Source: Tretioscincus oriximinensis (lineage: Eukaryota; Chordata; Lepidosauria; Squamata; Gymnophthalmidae). From it: a stretch of DNA of 64,000 nucleotides. Location of the stretch: assembly GCA_022410635.1 (NCBI GenBank), contig JAJVDF010000281.1, positions 183,499 to 247,498 on the forward strand. Reading direction: 5' to 3'. This document shows positions 10,800 to 24,500 of this stretch, piece after piece; position 1 is the first letter of the stretch, and each line of letters starts with the position of its first letter. The position numbers and the translations under genes are program-made. The notes beneath the pieces were generated by a model. That model was not told the origin of the DNA. It did not search any database and was given only the letters and a program-made list of their open reading frames with translations.

Positions 10800-12630
10800 C
10801 AAACTAAAAAAAATAGACTTTTCTGAACTTCGTTTGCCATACGCTGCTGGGCCACATTGATATGAAAGTACCTGTTACTATGAAATCTGCCAGCGAAGGG
10901 ACTGTAAGCCCCTCCCCTGCGCCCTGCACAGAGAACGTGACTGGCCCATCGCCCGCCAGGACAGCCATCTTCAAAATGGTGGCGGCCATGATGGAGCGGT
11001 CGGAGGGGCCTCGGGCTGCCCCGGACCATAGTGCCAGGCTCCCACTGTGACGCTCGGTCGCAATCTGCCACAGGGGCCACCACCACTGGCTCCAAAACAT
11101 CAGAGCTCTGCTGCGACACAATGCAAGCGGTTGCCGTACTACAATCCATAGCAGAGGCTTCCTCCATTAGTGGCAAGTGAGAACAATGGAAGATGGACTT
11201 CACAGGAACAGTGATGCATAAAGAGTATTAATAGGAAACAGTCATAAATGATTTATTTCTGTAGATTTGGAAATGGTTTATTTAAACAACACTTTCACTG
11301 CTAGGTTAAAAGTGGCCCTTCAGTGGCTGGGAAGAGTTTTCACCAGGAGGTGAATGGGAACCAGGGAACCAGGGAAATAGAGACTTTACTATATACTTTG
11401 CTGTTGGGAAAAAGACAGAATCTCACATTACTAAGAAACAATTATTAATTTGATTTTTAAACATTGAACTGCAGGTGTGCATTCTATTNCATCACTCGGA
11501 GTCTCAAAACATCGGTTCACTTAGTTATTTTTAATTTTGGGTTTCACATCTATCTTCACCAACGGGCTATTTGAATCTAGTNCTGCAAGGGCAACGTACT
11601 CGGTTTGCCGTGTTCTTTCTGGGTTCTGGATTGAGGGTTTGGGCCTTTTAGAGAAAGGGAAAGATCTGGATGCAGGAATTGTCCACACATTGGCTACTTT
11701 GTTTGCAGTGTCATTGATAGGTACATTCCAGCTTCACACCCAATCCAGAAACAAATGCAATATGGTACATGGGAACTGCTGGTGTACAGGCATGCTGGGT
11801 CCCTGAACCAAACCCCAAGGGCTAAGCACGGCTTCTGCTCTCTTCAGCCATGACCTTCTGTTGGGCTGACGGGGCCAAGCATTGTCATGCCCCAGGGTGG
11901 CCAAGGCTCTTCCTACACTTTCCTTTGGGGAACAGTATTTCTATACTCCTGATTGGTCAAGATCTGATTTTCCCTTTGCCTGCTATGGAGCTATGAACAG
12001 CCTGATTCTCTTGCAAAATGCTTCAACTCATGAATTGCTAATCGTTCCTGCCTGGACCTAAGTTGTCCTGCAGTTGCATAAGAGGCCAGTGTGAGCCAAA
12101 CCAAGAAGTATCCACAGGACATCTCTTGTGTATCTAAACTGTTCCCCAAGGTTCCAAACCAGCTGTGGACTGATTTTAAGCAGTCTAGAAAACATAAGAA
12201 ATCAAAGAGTTGCCTAACGGTTGGCAAAGAGGACCACAGAGCAGAGTTCCTGCAATCTGGGGGGCCACAAGGGCTTCTCTCCAGTCTGGGCTGTTCTCGG
12301 AAGGGCAAGTGGGAATTCGTGCACAGCATTTGAAAGATGCATTTCTCAAATTTTTATTTTTAACTGCTCTATTTTAGCTGTTTCGATTATTTTTATTGTG
12401 ATCGGTCCTCAGACCTTAGGGGTAAAGGATGAGATTTAAATAGAAGTAACAGACAAGCACAATATAGACTAAAACGAGCCAAAACTTGGTTATGAATTTT
12501 TAAAAATCATAAAATCTTAATCATGGCGCACTTACAATCTGTTGACACGTAAGACATTGTGCTGATTTGAATAGCATCTGCAGTTGCGCTTAATGAATCG
12601 ACTCCACACCTGGCTTTAGAAAACGCTTAA
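10800..12630. other. Convergent intergenic region
   Basis: Between the presumed 3' ends of the neurabin-like gene and PDK1. 10850-11190 is a GC-rich island of unknown origin with no coding signature. 12335-12442 is an L2-like tail. I see nothing else. Confidence 0.4.
12335..12442 (+). repeat. L2-like LINE 3' tail
   Basis: Diverged copy with tcctcagaccttaggggtaa near its end. Confidence 0.45.
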
Positions 12631-13089
12631 GCTTTATTCTTATCAAAATTACTTATCAGACAGTATATGGCAAGCCGGAATCGTTTGCACGGTACAAAAT
12701 CCACATTCTAAATACCCCAAAAAAAAGATCGGTTTCCATTTTACTTCTCCAGCTGCAAGCAATTGTTTTGACTGGCAGCCACCCGAGGACAACTTTGTGC
12801 AACACTATATTGATAGGGGTCGACATTCAATAAACATGATCTCGTGCCGGTGGTTGTACAAAGCGATGATTATCATTACACTTGTGCGCTTACGTTGCTT
12901 TGAATCCTGCCCATCCAAACAGGCCAAGTAGATTATGGAAAACCACCTGGGTCGTTCGATTATTGGATCAGGCCTGCAACTCAGAGGCATCTAGCAAGAG
13001 GGAACTTTGCTTCTAGTCTTCCCTGCCATCTCAGCACCAAATCCACAAATCTCAAGAAGCAGTTAAAGTCACCATTAATACTTAGGAGA

Positions 13090-13700
13090 ACAACAGATTT
13101 ATTAGCTTAGACATCAGAATGAGTGGCTTCCCCCTTCAAAAATGGCTCTGCTCTGATTGGCCAGAGCAAGAACTTCTTTCTTGCCATACATCTGATCAAA
13201 CTCAAAGGTTGTCAACACTCGATGTACCCATGTCTGGAGAGGTTGATTCTGAAAGTTCTCTCTACACTGCCCATCACAAAAGTTGGCACAGATCTTAAAA
13301 ATGGTTTTCATGCCCTTGGATTCAAATCATGACACAATAAACAATCTCCACGAATCCAGCATCATGGAAAACTCTCAGAGCTGTAAGAAGAGCCAGGATT
13401 TCCGTGCCTGAAGCCCTTTCTCTACAAACCTGTAATGTAGGTTGAGGGTCTGTGTAATACCCATCTAGCTCTCATAGATTGGCATGTTATCCCAGAGCAT
13501 GACCTTGAGGAAGGCCTCTGGCTCTGTTGAGAGCCACCAAAAAAGACCCCCACAGGCCAGGAACCTTTATTCATGGGAGGTGTGGGGATGTGGCCACAAA
13601 GCACATTCCAGTTGTGAGTCTGTAGCATGGGCAGATTTGAATCCGTGCCGTCAGGCACCGACCCTTCCCACGTCTTTTTATGTCACCCATTAATCCTTAC
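13090..13700 (-). pseudogene. Possible processed pseudogene of unrecognised origin
   Basis: Read on the minus strand, an open segment with protein-like composition ends FEFDQMYGKKEVLAL...SHSF, then a stop, then AATAAA about 20 bp later. Upstream, the same frame is interrupted by several stops, as expected for a decayed cDNA copy. I do not recognise the parent gene. It may instead be an unknown repeat. Confidence 0.3.
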
Positions 13701-13711
13701 TTCAAGTAATT

Positions 13712-13884
13712 AATGAAGGCCCTATCTGTACTGGGTCTTACTCTGAATTATATCAAGTACTAGGTGCTTGCTATCCACATACTAGGACAACCCACACCTC
13801 CATTATACCCAGGGTGCATGCTGAGGGCAAGTTCCTACTCCAGGATATAATGTGGAGTAAGGCCTAATACAGAAAGAGACACTG
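13712..13884. repeat. Fold-back family F, copy 1
   Basis: Imperfect inverted arms: left ccctatctgtactgggtctt, right ggcctaatacagaaagagac. The central part includes tgctatccacatactagg. Confidence 0.55.
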
Positions 13885-15428
13885 TGCGTAATGGTTGGAC
13901 TAGGAGTTAAAATGTGGTCCAAGCTGATTATAAATTGCTTCCCTGTTGACCTCTAATAGAAGCAACTGATGAACCATGATTCATAAGAAGTGTTACCAGT
14001 TTCTAGGGATGTTTTCAATGCTAGAATGAATTAGATTCATGTCACAATCTTTCTCCTGGTTACACAGGTGCAGGTCTTGCTGGACTCGCTGGCAACTGCC
14101 TCTGGGTACATATTGAAAGAAGTTGTAGCCATCAAGGATGAACAAACCTACCACCGTCTGGTGGGATGAAAAGGGTTTAATGCTGGTATTGATGGCAGTT
14201 GGGCATTTTTATGAAGGAAATCAAAGTAAATATTATGTACTTAATAGGTTAGAATGATACGGAAACATCAGTTCTAAATTCAAACCAGGCCGCACATTTT
14301 ACAAGAATGACTTGTGCCCCTACCGTTATTGTGCAAGGAAAGCGTTACAGAAGCCAGTGGAGTGGTACAAAGGAATTCCAAGGGTCAAAGGTACAATGCA
14401 CGTCCCAAGCCAGTCTCTTGGCAGCCCCAAAGCGACTGCATTTTGCAAAGACAGGGCAAGACATTTCCATCCCACCTGGTTTACCTAAAGGCAGAAGAAA
14501 TTCACATTTTTAATCCCATTCCAGTAACAGAGCTAAATAAAGGCTCTTAAAAGAGATCCTCTCTTCTGGATCGTGCAAAATGATTTCATAGTATTTCTAA
14601 GTCTGGGCTAGTGGCATAAACAAAACACTTCACACAAAGGTTTGGCGAGCCTTGTGAATGTCAATGCTCTGGAACGAAGCCCTAAACTCTCCTTATTACA
14701 ACTATTTCACTAATTCAGAAGCTCACTGAAGCCTTTGAAAACAGTTTTGAGAGAGAGGTTTCAGGACAAGCAGAGCCAGAAAACTTCACAGGTTTTGCAT
14801 TATTTTCCTCCAATCGAGATGCCTCGTCATGGTAAAATCAAATATTTTATCAGTAAAATTAACGTGAACATTTTTTTTATCAAACTATTTTTTATTCAGA
14901 AGTGAAGATTTCAAGTTTAATCTTCCCAAGGGAAAAGTATCCACAGGACACGAACCAGCTAAAGTTAAACAGTGTTTAAGTTCCACCGATTCTAACATGT
15001 GTTTAACTTTCCAGTCAGAGCTAACGAAATTGAAATCACTTTCAAATTATGCTGGGTTGTGCCCAAGATCTGTTGAGTTTTTAACGTTTGGTAGGCGCTT
15101 ANGACTAAAGTATGGCGAGGGGGATGATTCAAAGGAGTGTTTTAAAACCTGATCTCTTACTGTATAGCACTTCTGGAATTCTTAAGTAGAAAAATGGCTG
15201 TGCTAGTTCCATGTCTCATTTAGCGTTTTTACAACAGGCCAAACATTTTAAGATTGAAAGACTAAATCTATTCCCTAGATTGATTTAAAGTGAACATTGC
15301 AGCTTATTCTAGGAGACACGTGGTTTTCAGACTCTCTATCATGTCTGCTCCCACAGTAGTCCGATCATAAGTTGCGTCTTACTAGAAACCTGCACCAAAG
15401 CTGTCTTGAGCTGGTTTATCCCATACAG

Positions 15429-15569
15429 CTATATGCTCCGGAATGTAGTCATGTCCTTTGGTTCACTGCTTGGAACACACCAATCGTCGGCTTCGTGGAT
15501 TGCTGTGTAGTGCCTCCACGCTGACTTGTTATACACAGGCAAACGTTCAACAGATTCTGTCGATAAAGC
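15429..15569 (-). CDS. PDK1: PDK1 exon 11 (coding part)
   Basis: 46 codons plus TAG at 15431-15429. [14 protein letters not shown] and [10 protein letters not shown] form the C-terminal cross-tail, including the DW motif used in dimer and inhibitor contacts. Confidence 0.96.
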   Translation of the reverse strand, partial: ALSTESVERLPVYNKSAWRHYTAIHEADDWCVPSSEPKDMTTFRSI

Positions 15570-18500
15570 CTGCAGGGAAGAAAACAGGGAAAGGGAGTTG
15601 GGGTGAATCTGAGTCAATCATACCTTGAGTTCTAGCAAGGGTGTCTAGTAGCCCCTTCATCTACTTCATAAGACTGAGTGTCTAGGGGTAGACCTTATAG
15701 ACTAAATGCCTCTTATGAAATAGGCTTAATCATAAGACCATAAGAGGAGCCCTCCTGAATTGGCCCACAATCCACCTAGTCCAGCATGCTGTCCCACACA
15801 GCGCCCCACCAATTGCACCTGGGCAGTCTCAAGCAGTCGAAGGTAAAGCTTCACCTGATCCAGCTACTTCTCTGAATTCTATCACGTACCTTGATGAAAA
15901 TAACAGCATCAGTCCCATAGCCTTCCAAGGAATAGAGCTTCAGGTCCCCTTGGAAATACTGGGCGTAGAGACGTGATATAGGCAAGCCATAACCAAATCC
16001 AGCCTAAGGGGGAAAATGCACACACTCTTAATAGAAACAATTGAGGTGTAAACAGCCGTGTATTGAGCAAAATGATGAGAATAATCTTGATTTAGGGAAT
16101 ATGTGTCATCCCTTAGGGCACAAATAAAGTCTATCCTTAACAAACAGTACAAGAGGACATAATAGTATTGGCAGTGATTTGGAGGCCTGTCTTGGTAAGC
16201 CCCTTCCAGAAGATTTTGATCTGCTTCCAGGAGAGCCTTGGTTGTTCTATCAACACGCACAGCAGTGTCAAGGCTGCGAGCCTTTCAGGGTCAGACTTCA
16301 TAATTGTGGAACAGCCTCCCTCCGGATCTTCGACTGGAGAAGCCTAAAAACTACTATTTTTGACTCCCCAGAGAGAGGAACTTATGTTGCTTGCTAAGAT
16401 ATCTGGTTGGGACTGGGATTATTGAATATTTCTGTGGACATGACAAAATTGGATGGTAAAAAACAGACATGAACTCCCATTTTCCAACTGATAAAGTAAG
16501 AAGTGACAGGAAAAGCCGTCTGCATACCAGGGGGGTCGCTCGTGATGTCTCCACACGGGGCCGTGGGGCTGTTGAATACATGTAGTTAAACAGGCGATCT
16601 ATTTTCCTCAGAGGAACCCCACCTCCACGATCACACATCTAGAGAGGGAAAGATTACCCATATTACACAAAGAACCTGTCTGTCTGTGAATCTTCTATGA
16701 AGTAAGGATGCACCATAAATCACAGAAACCAATGGGACTTCAAATCTTAACTGATTCTACATTTTACAGAGCAGCTCCCACAATTCCTAATTCAAAAAAG
16801 AACAATGATGTAGATCTAGTAGCTGCTATTCAAGATAGCAGTATTATGATGGAATAGATGACATGGGACTTTATGCGTGAAGATAAGAGGATGTTAGTTG
16901 GGAGAGGAGAGACTGGTACCTCAAAAATGGAATAAATGGATTCAATGTATAGAATACGGGGAGGACAATGACAATGTTGTATATACTGTAGAAAGATTTC
17001 CCTAGCGAGACTGATGGCCCACTGTGTGAGACAGGTATGGCTCCATTCAGCAGGGCTCCTCTTATGTTCTTATGGACTTGAATGAGTTTAGTAAACAAAT
17101 AAAAACAACAAAATTGTCAAGCTACTAAAATTAGCCTAACAAAATCAGTCCTACAAAAAAACTCTAGGTTTTNTTTTTTTTTAAATACCACCAAACAGAC
17201 TACAATAACAAACCAGCCCTTTTTAAAAGCAATTTAAGTTATAATCTGGTAAACATTTGGAGAGGATATTAGGCAAATGTTGAGTGGCACCTTCCATAAC
17301 TTACAGATCCCAAGGCCTTATCACATGTGCCTCTTCAACAGGGACACAAATCAGGAATCAGACCTTTTAGCTATAGATAATTTTAAACAGCAAACAACAG
17401 TATCATTAAAAATCAATGGCCATACACTGCCTCCCGTGTTCCCCCTATGAGGACTTCAACAACCAGGATCAAAGAAGAATACATCCCAGGAGAAACCACT
17501 CTGGTGTTGAGATTTGGTGCAACACCAAAATGAGTCCCCCTTCTAAACCACCCCTCTGAGGAATCTGACCTTTCGCCCACTTTCTCAGGCTGATCTGAAT
17601 GCCTCTCTGGGCTGGACCACTAGCAAATCTTTTAAAAGAGGTTTTCTAGTATCTGTCTAGGCAATCATTGTGGCCAATGTTAAGGTGGGGGCTCTTCTAT
17701 GCATCATATTAGGCTTCACACTTTCCTGGGCAAGTATGAGAAAGACCTGTTACCTACCTGACAATTGTGGCTTTAGATAACTGCCAGGACTAAAGGAAAG
17801 AAAGGTGAAGACGTTTAAAACCGTTACCTTCACAGTTAGATCTTCGTTTCCTAATGTAACATGAACGTGAATTGGAGGGTAAACCCCTCGATCAGCGTGA
17901 TGTTCCATTGTGGCTCTCATTGCATTCTGAAATATATTAAAAGAACCAAATTACGGCCCTTTGTAATATTTTGCTTATACATGGTAAGTTAAAGATTTTG
18001 AAAGAATAACATATCTTGATTAACACATTTATAAGTAGTTCCTCAACTAGTTTGCTTTATCCTCGTGCAAATTTTTCTTCTGTTCCTTCTGGCTTTAGCT
18101 GGACATGCTCCTCTGGGACATCAAGTCACAAAGTCATCCTGTGCTCTACATGTAGTTGACCATCCCCCAGGTTATTCCCCCCAGGCTCCAAAGTACAACC
18201 CACAACCAAGATATATTCCCACTCATTTGCAGATATAGATCTGATATCAAGAAATGGTTGCAGAATTGCAATGCCTATGAATAAATCTCAGGCAAAAAAG
18301 CACCTGAGCAATACGCCTACAGAAACTTGTTAGGTAAGTTAAAGTTACACCTACATCCCCTGTGACTGCCTGACTTTAGCCTGGCTTTGAAACAGATCGT
18401 CCTGCCCACATGAAACGGGAGAGATTACCATGCTTGCCTTTCCTGACATGATTAGCATAAAGAGTATCAGCATGTTGCACAAACCTTGAAAAGTTCAAAC

Positions 18501-21500
18501 ACCATGTAGTAGAGGTGTGAGGGCACGTATACAACTTGCATGGGCTGCCCTGGCGATTTCACTGCACACAAAAAAGAAAGAATGGAAACAATCAAATAAC
18601 CTGGAGTGCTTCCCTTGGCAACTTATGTGGTCCCTATTGAATCTGCCAAAAATATTACATACTACAATTTTATTATTTTAGGACATTCATCAAGGCAAAA
18701 AATCCTGCAGAAATCGGGAGAGTAATATGTCTGGTTTGTTTGCAGAGATTGAAAACAAGTGGGATACAAACTAAAAAGGCCAATTTTTCATCACAGCTGA
18801 TGGCTAAAATAGTCCACATCTCTACCGGTGAAGTGGCCTGAATGGTATATACTGAAAATCAGAAAAACATGAAAACACATGCAGAGTCTTTCTGAGTTTA
18901 CCTACTTGGGGTGGATCAAGCACAAGCAATCACATCTGCACCTCAAGAAGTGGGAACCACCATCAGTTCCAGAGCGATACTGGTAGCAATATAGCCAGGC
19001 CTTTTCTGTTACATATTATGAAAAATTGTACTACCAGCACTATTGCTACCCACCCTTCCCTGCAAGTGGCCCATGTCCCAGTCACTCCAACATTGGCCAA
19101 GTGAAAGAAGTGATTTTGGCACCAATGAAGTGAATACAATTNCACCTCGCCCTTTTATTCCCTATCCAGCTCTGTTTTATCTCTGTTTCGTTGTTTGCTC
19201 AACAATCGTGTTGGCTTTTTGACTTACTGTCCGCATTTGTTTGGGTACACTGTTTTCGGAACATGTTAATATATGTGCAAAACTGGGACCCAACAACAAA
19301 ATTCAAAAGTGCTATTACCACCTCAGAGGTTAAAACAGTGGTGGCAGCAAAGCAGAGGTTCCCAGCAACCCCCACCCACCCCAGGACTGCACCTGCATTG
19401 GTTTTGAGGGCAAACTCCATTCCAGCAACATGCGGCTTTGCAAACAACACATCGCGAAAATGGAGCCTCTTTGTATTAAAGGGGAAATGTGCGTGCCCAG
19501 CACAAAGCCATACAGTTTTCACTCCCATTTTCCCCCCTCAGTGTCCAATGCACAAGGCAAGATTGAATTGTTTCTACCCTGAGATTTTGAAGATGATCCT
19601 CAAACCTCCCGCAAGGAGCAATGGAAAATTCTGCCGCTCCACCTTTGTATCTTACGCGAGTTGCAAGGTTTGTCTTTGAAACTTATTCAAGTATCAAAAA
19701 TGGAGATTTAGTATTTTCCTTGTTCCAGACTACATGCAAAAGCACCAGCTGAATGGTGAGTCTTTCGAACAGTTCTGAACCAGAATGGTGCAGATCCCAT
19801 GTAAATTAAGTGGCTACCTTGTTTTAGAATACCAGGTAACTGCGGAAAGGCTCACAAAAAACAGACTTTTGATACATACTAAGGAATCTGTCTGCAATAC
19901 ATACTGTATTGGTGCATCCCCTTATCTAAGCACATTTTTAAAAAAGAGAACATGCATAAATTAAATGTTATAAATGCATCTATAGTAGTCTTAGTAATGG
20001 ATCATCATTATCATTATACAAAGTGATAACAATCAATATAATTTGAAAACGTTGCATGAAACAAAAAAACGCTTATTCATTTTTATTTATTAAATATTCT
20101 AGTACAGAGGTTCTTTTAATAAGCCATTCCTTTCCTTTTCTTACCATTCTGTTCTTCAAGTATAAGTTCAGGAGAGCTCATATAATACAAATCACACAGC
20201 CGCTTTGCATTTTCATAGCCATCTGCAGAAAAACGAAGTCACAAGAATTTGTTGAAAGGCTGGAACGCTCTAACATGTTCGCAACAACATTTAATGTTGC
20301 AAAAAAAGAAAACTTCTGGATTCAGAAGCAAAACTATGATGATACAGGGGTTTCAGTGTAGTCAGTTTGTTTTACCTGAGCTTTATTTTTGAACAGGGAA
20401 GAAATGCACATGGTCATTTTTTAAAATATTAAGGTCCCTGAAAATAAAGAGCCAAAATACAAATAAATCCTTATTAACAAGGCTTAAATTTAGACCTCCA
20501 AGGTACTTAGCTTTCTTCACAGCCACTACCATCATTCACGTAAGCAGAATAACACCTACATATATTTACTTTGAAGTCAGTCTAGTGGCTTTAAGACTTC
20601 TTTCCTAGAACCATGTTAAGGAGCTAGAATCACAGTCTTGATATATCTAAACCAATATATAATTTCTTATTTAGAGAATATGATTAAAAGTTGCATTTGC
20701 CATACATTGTTCAGAAAGACTGCTAGTGTGAAAAAACAGAAGTATTAAAATTAGAGCTTGGTCACACCTACGTTTTAATCCAGCTTCAGTCCAATTTCAG
20801 AGTGAAAGAACACATCAGCAAGGTAACAAGATGTTTTATTTTTTGTACTTAGTGTGCTAAAGTAATTACAATTCACTTTTCCATTCTGAAAGTGGGNTGA
20901 ACCTAGATTAAAATTTAACATGCAAAAATTAACATGCAATTTCTTCTGGATTTCTATCTGGAAAGAACAGTCTCATTCCGGAAGTTAATCAGGCATTATC
21001 TTTACGTGCCTAGTTCAAAATCCCATTGAAGGTTTGCTTCCTCTGTTATCCTATCTAGAAAGAAGNGAAGGCTGTATTTTAGGTATGTTCAGAGCCAGAT
21101 TACCAAATAGACAAAGTAGCCTTTTCTTAAACTGGAGTAAACTAAGAAAAAATGTTTACACCGTAACCTTTGTATTGAGTGGATATCAGATGGTGCAAGT
21201 TTTTCACCATATGATGATGATGATGATGATGATGATGATATGGATTATGATTATGTAAATAAATAAAATAGAAGATATATAAACAAGAAGAAAGATTAGC
21301 AAGGGAGGCTAGTAGCAGCCTAAAGATTATCAGGAATGAAACACTTGAATGCCCTTTCATAGACAAAGCCAACTTCTTTAGACATATGATTTCTTCAATG
21401 AATATTTTACATAATACAATTGTGTTCTATTTGCCACCAGATTTGTTCATCATCTCAGTATAATCAGATACACACATCAAAAGCACCCTGTGCAGCTCCC

Positions 21501-24500
21501 TAGGAGGAGCAGTCCACTTAGGTCTCTCTCATAATCCAATTAAGAGATGTGCCACGCGATTAGAAAACCTTACAAGTCCTAAATATAGGAAAGAGTATAC
21601 TAGGGCAAGACTTAATAATTTCTCAAATGCATGGCTGGAAACAATTCTTTTCATATTTCTTTTGTATAATGCATCATGCACTTTCTTTTCTAAAAGACAT
21701 CAAGATACCTCTAAATAATAACAACANCTTGCAATTTCTTTCATAATGAAATACCCTGGGGATCATCCAAAGTTTTGTCATATTATCCTTTGCTGTCATA
21801 AGCAATGCAGGTTAGTTCGAGCGTACCAACGTTTTATGATACGTATCAGAAGATATAGTTTTAATTTAGTGGGAATTTTTTATTTGTTCTGGGTAGTCTA
21901 TATTCATTTTACCTGTTTGCAATTTATAAATTCTATAATTTATATTCTTCTTTTTTAAGAGTATGGTACTGTAATACCTATGCTTAGTTAAAACCTTACA
22001 AATGTGTTTTCTGTTAGATTAATTAAAGCCATTGTTGGTATGTGAGTGCAGCATTTAGTTTCCTTTTTCTAAGCAATGGGAAAAAGCTGGGAGTTGGTCT
22101 TCACAGATCAAAAGGACTTGAAGAACCACTGGTAAATTTAGTTGGGAGGTGGGATCTCATGCCTGATACTATCACCTAGCAACATCTTTCCATTGGTTGA
22201 CTGATAATGCCTGATAATAGTTCAGAGAAGGTTAAAGATGGATNATGCTTTTGTTCTAAATGTTTTGGATTGTTCATTCTGATTCTGGATGCTCTGTTCC
22301 AGAGATTTTTCTTTTATGGATGATTTTTTGTACTTTGGTCATTTTGCCTGAAACTGCAATATTTTGCGTTGCTGTGCTAAATTTTTCCTTTTTGNTTTTC
22401 AATAAAGAAACCATTTTCATACCATTTTTTATTTTTTGAGTTTTGAAATTAAAGTTTGGTTACAACTACTGGAAAGTTTGGTTACAACAACAGAGAAAGT
22501 GTTGCCTACCCTGACAGGATCATCATAGGCACAATAAACATGTATTTCAAACACATGAAATTATATCCACTGGACAATAACACAAATTTTATCCTCACTC
22601 TTTAATCCACAGGCATATTCACTCAAGTCTGCTACAAAATAAACATCCTGTATTGCAGCAGAAGCAAAACTGCATATGAGATCGAGTGAAGTGATACTGT
22701 CAACAGGTCATTTATATTGCCATTTGCTATTGGCTATCACATGAGGTATCTGCCTGAATTTACCTTTTATGACTTCAACCACATGGCACTTGGGGTCAAT
22801 GCTTCCAATATGCTTCGGATGGGCAGGGTTGACTTTCACTTTTCCTCCAAACAACAAAGCTATTGGTAGAAAAAAATTGCAAAAGGCATCACTGGCAATT
22901 TCACATTTATCTGACATAAACAGGGCCAGATTTAGGCTGTATTTTGCCCATGGGCTGTAATTTAATTACTTACCTGTTTACTTTATTTATTTATTTTACT
23001 CTCCCTCTTCCCTCAGCTACTTTGGGTTTTATAATAATAAAAGCAATAAAAATATTACTATTTTCTTAGTACTGCCGCTATCCATATTTTGCCTAAAGAC
23101 GGCCCTGGATGTAAGTATAGCAGATTTTATATTTAAGAGGTCAAAAAACCTCAGTGCTTACCAATGTATAGCTAAGGGAAACATTAAATAATACATATAG
23201 CAAGGATAGTGTACTAGTAAAGGTTGCATTTACTGTATACACATTTAAAAAACAACTCCAGAAGCTCAGAGATGGCCACACATGGATGCNAGTGTTCCCA
23301 TCCTGGCTTTAAACCATTTTAATGGCCAGAGAATGCATTCTGAAAGTGCATTTTCTGACATTTAATGTGGGTTAATGCGCTACTTCTAAGCTTTTTTATT
23401 AAACCACTTTTAAAATAACTATGTGCAGACCCTTGGCCACAAAAACAAACTCCGTCGTCACCTTTAAGACCAGCCTGCTTAAACTTTTAATAGGGAAATA
23501 AATAGTTATGTACTACATTGAATAAATTATTCCAACCTATCTAAAGAGCATCACTATCAGTGACTCCCAGTAAAAAGCCCTCTTATGACACAGAAATACT
23601 TACTATGCTGATTAAGAAGCATCCTAATTGAAATCCGACTCATGAAGAAGCGATCTAGAAAATACTGCACGTTCTGACTGGTCACGGGATCCACGCCATA
23701 GTGATCCTTATATTCTATCACACCCTGTGCCATGGTAGGGATGACATCGTTGTGACGATTCCGGATTGTTATCACATTATCTGTGAAACTGAAAACAAAT
23801 ATATTTTTATTATTTTGAAAGAAATGAAATAAAATAAAATAAAACCAATTTTGACCATTTACAATATTCTACAATTTACAGATTGCTTAATTACAAAGTC
23901 AAAATAGAAAAATAGTTCTTTTTCTGTCGGGTGGGAAGTAACAATATAGTTTATAGCCATTTATACATGAAAGGAAAAATTTGTCTTTCAGTATTAATCC
24001 ATACGGACTCCGGATGTCTATTGGACATGTACTTCAATACTTTAAACCATTTTTGTTTCATGGTCTGTGCATTATTTGTACCTAAATATGTCTTAGTTCA
24101 TATATAAAATCAAATTTCATTATTTCTATTACATATGCAACCCAGTTTTTCACAGTCCATTTTGTTTTGTCCTTCCATCCATAACATCTGGACAGATGGG
24201 CAGCGGATATTAAACTGCAATACAAATTATAGTCCTCCTTATATTGGATCTTGAAATTTATTTCTAATAAAAACCATTTTTCAAAGTTCCAATTCATAGT
24301 TCGTCCCATTATTACATCAATTATTGCTTGAATTATCTTCCAATATTTTCTTATTTCCGGGCAATACCACCACATGTGTTCATAATTTGCTGGCTGTTTT
24401 CCACAATGCCAGCAGTTTGGAGGGATGTTAACATGCATGTGTGTTAAAACTGCCGGTGTTCTATACCAGAAGGAAATAAATTTTAATCTGAATTCAAAAA

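Larger units (their letters stand above)
12633..15428 (-). other. PDK1: PDK1 3' UTR candidate region
   Basis: Downstream of the PDK1 stop, mostly unique DNA. Minus-strand AATAAA signals lie at 14896-14891 (UTR about 550 nt) and at 12638-12633 (UTR about 2.8 kb). The region also contains a fold-back element (13712-13884) and the pseudogene-like tract 13090-13700. Confidence 0.35.
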
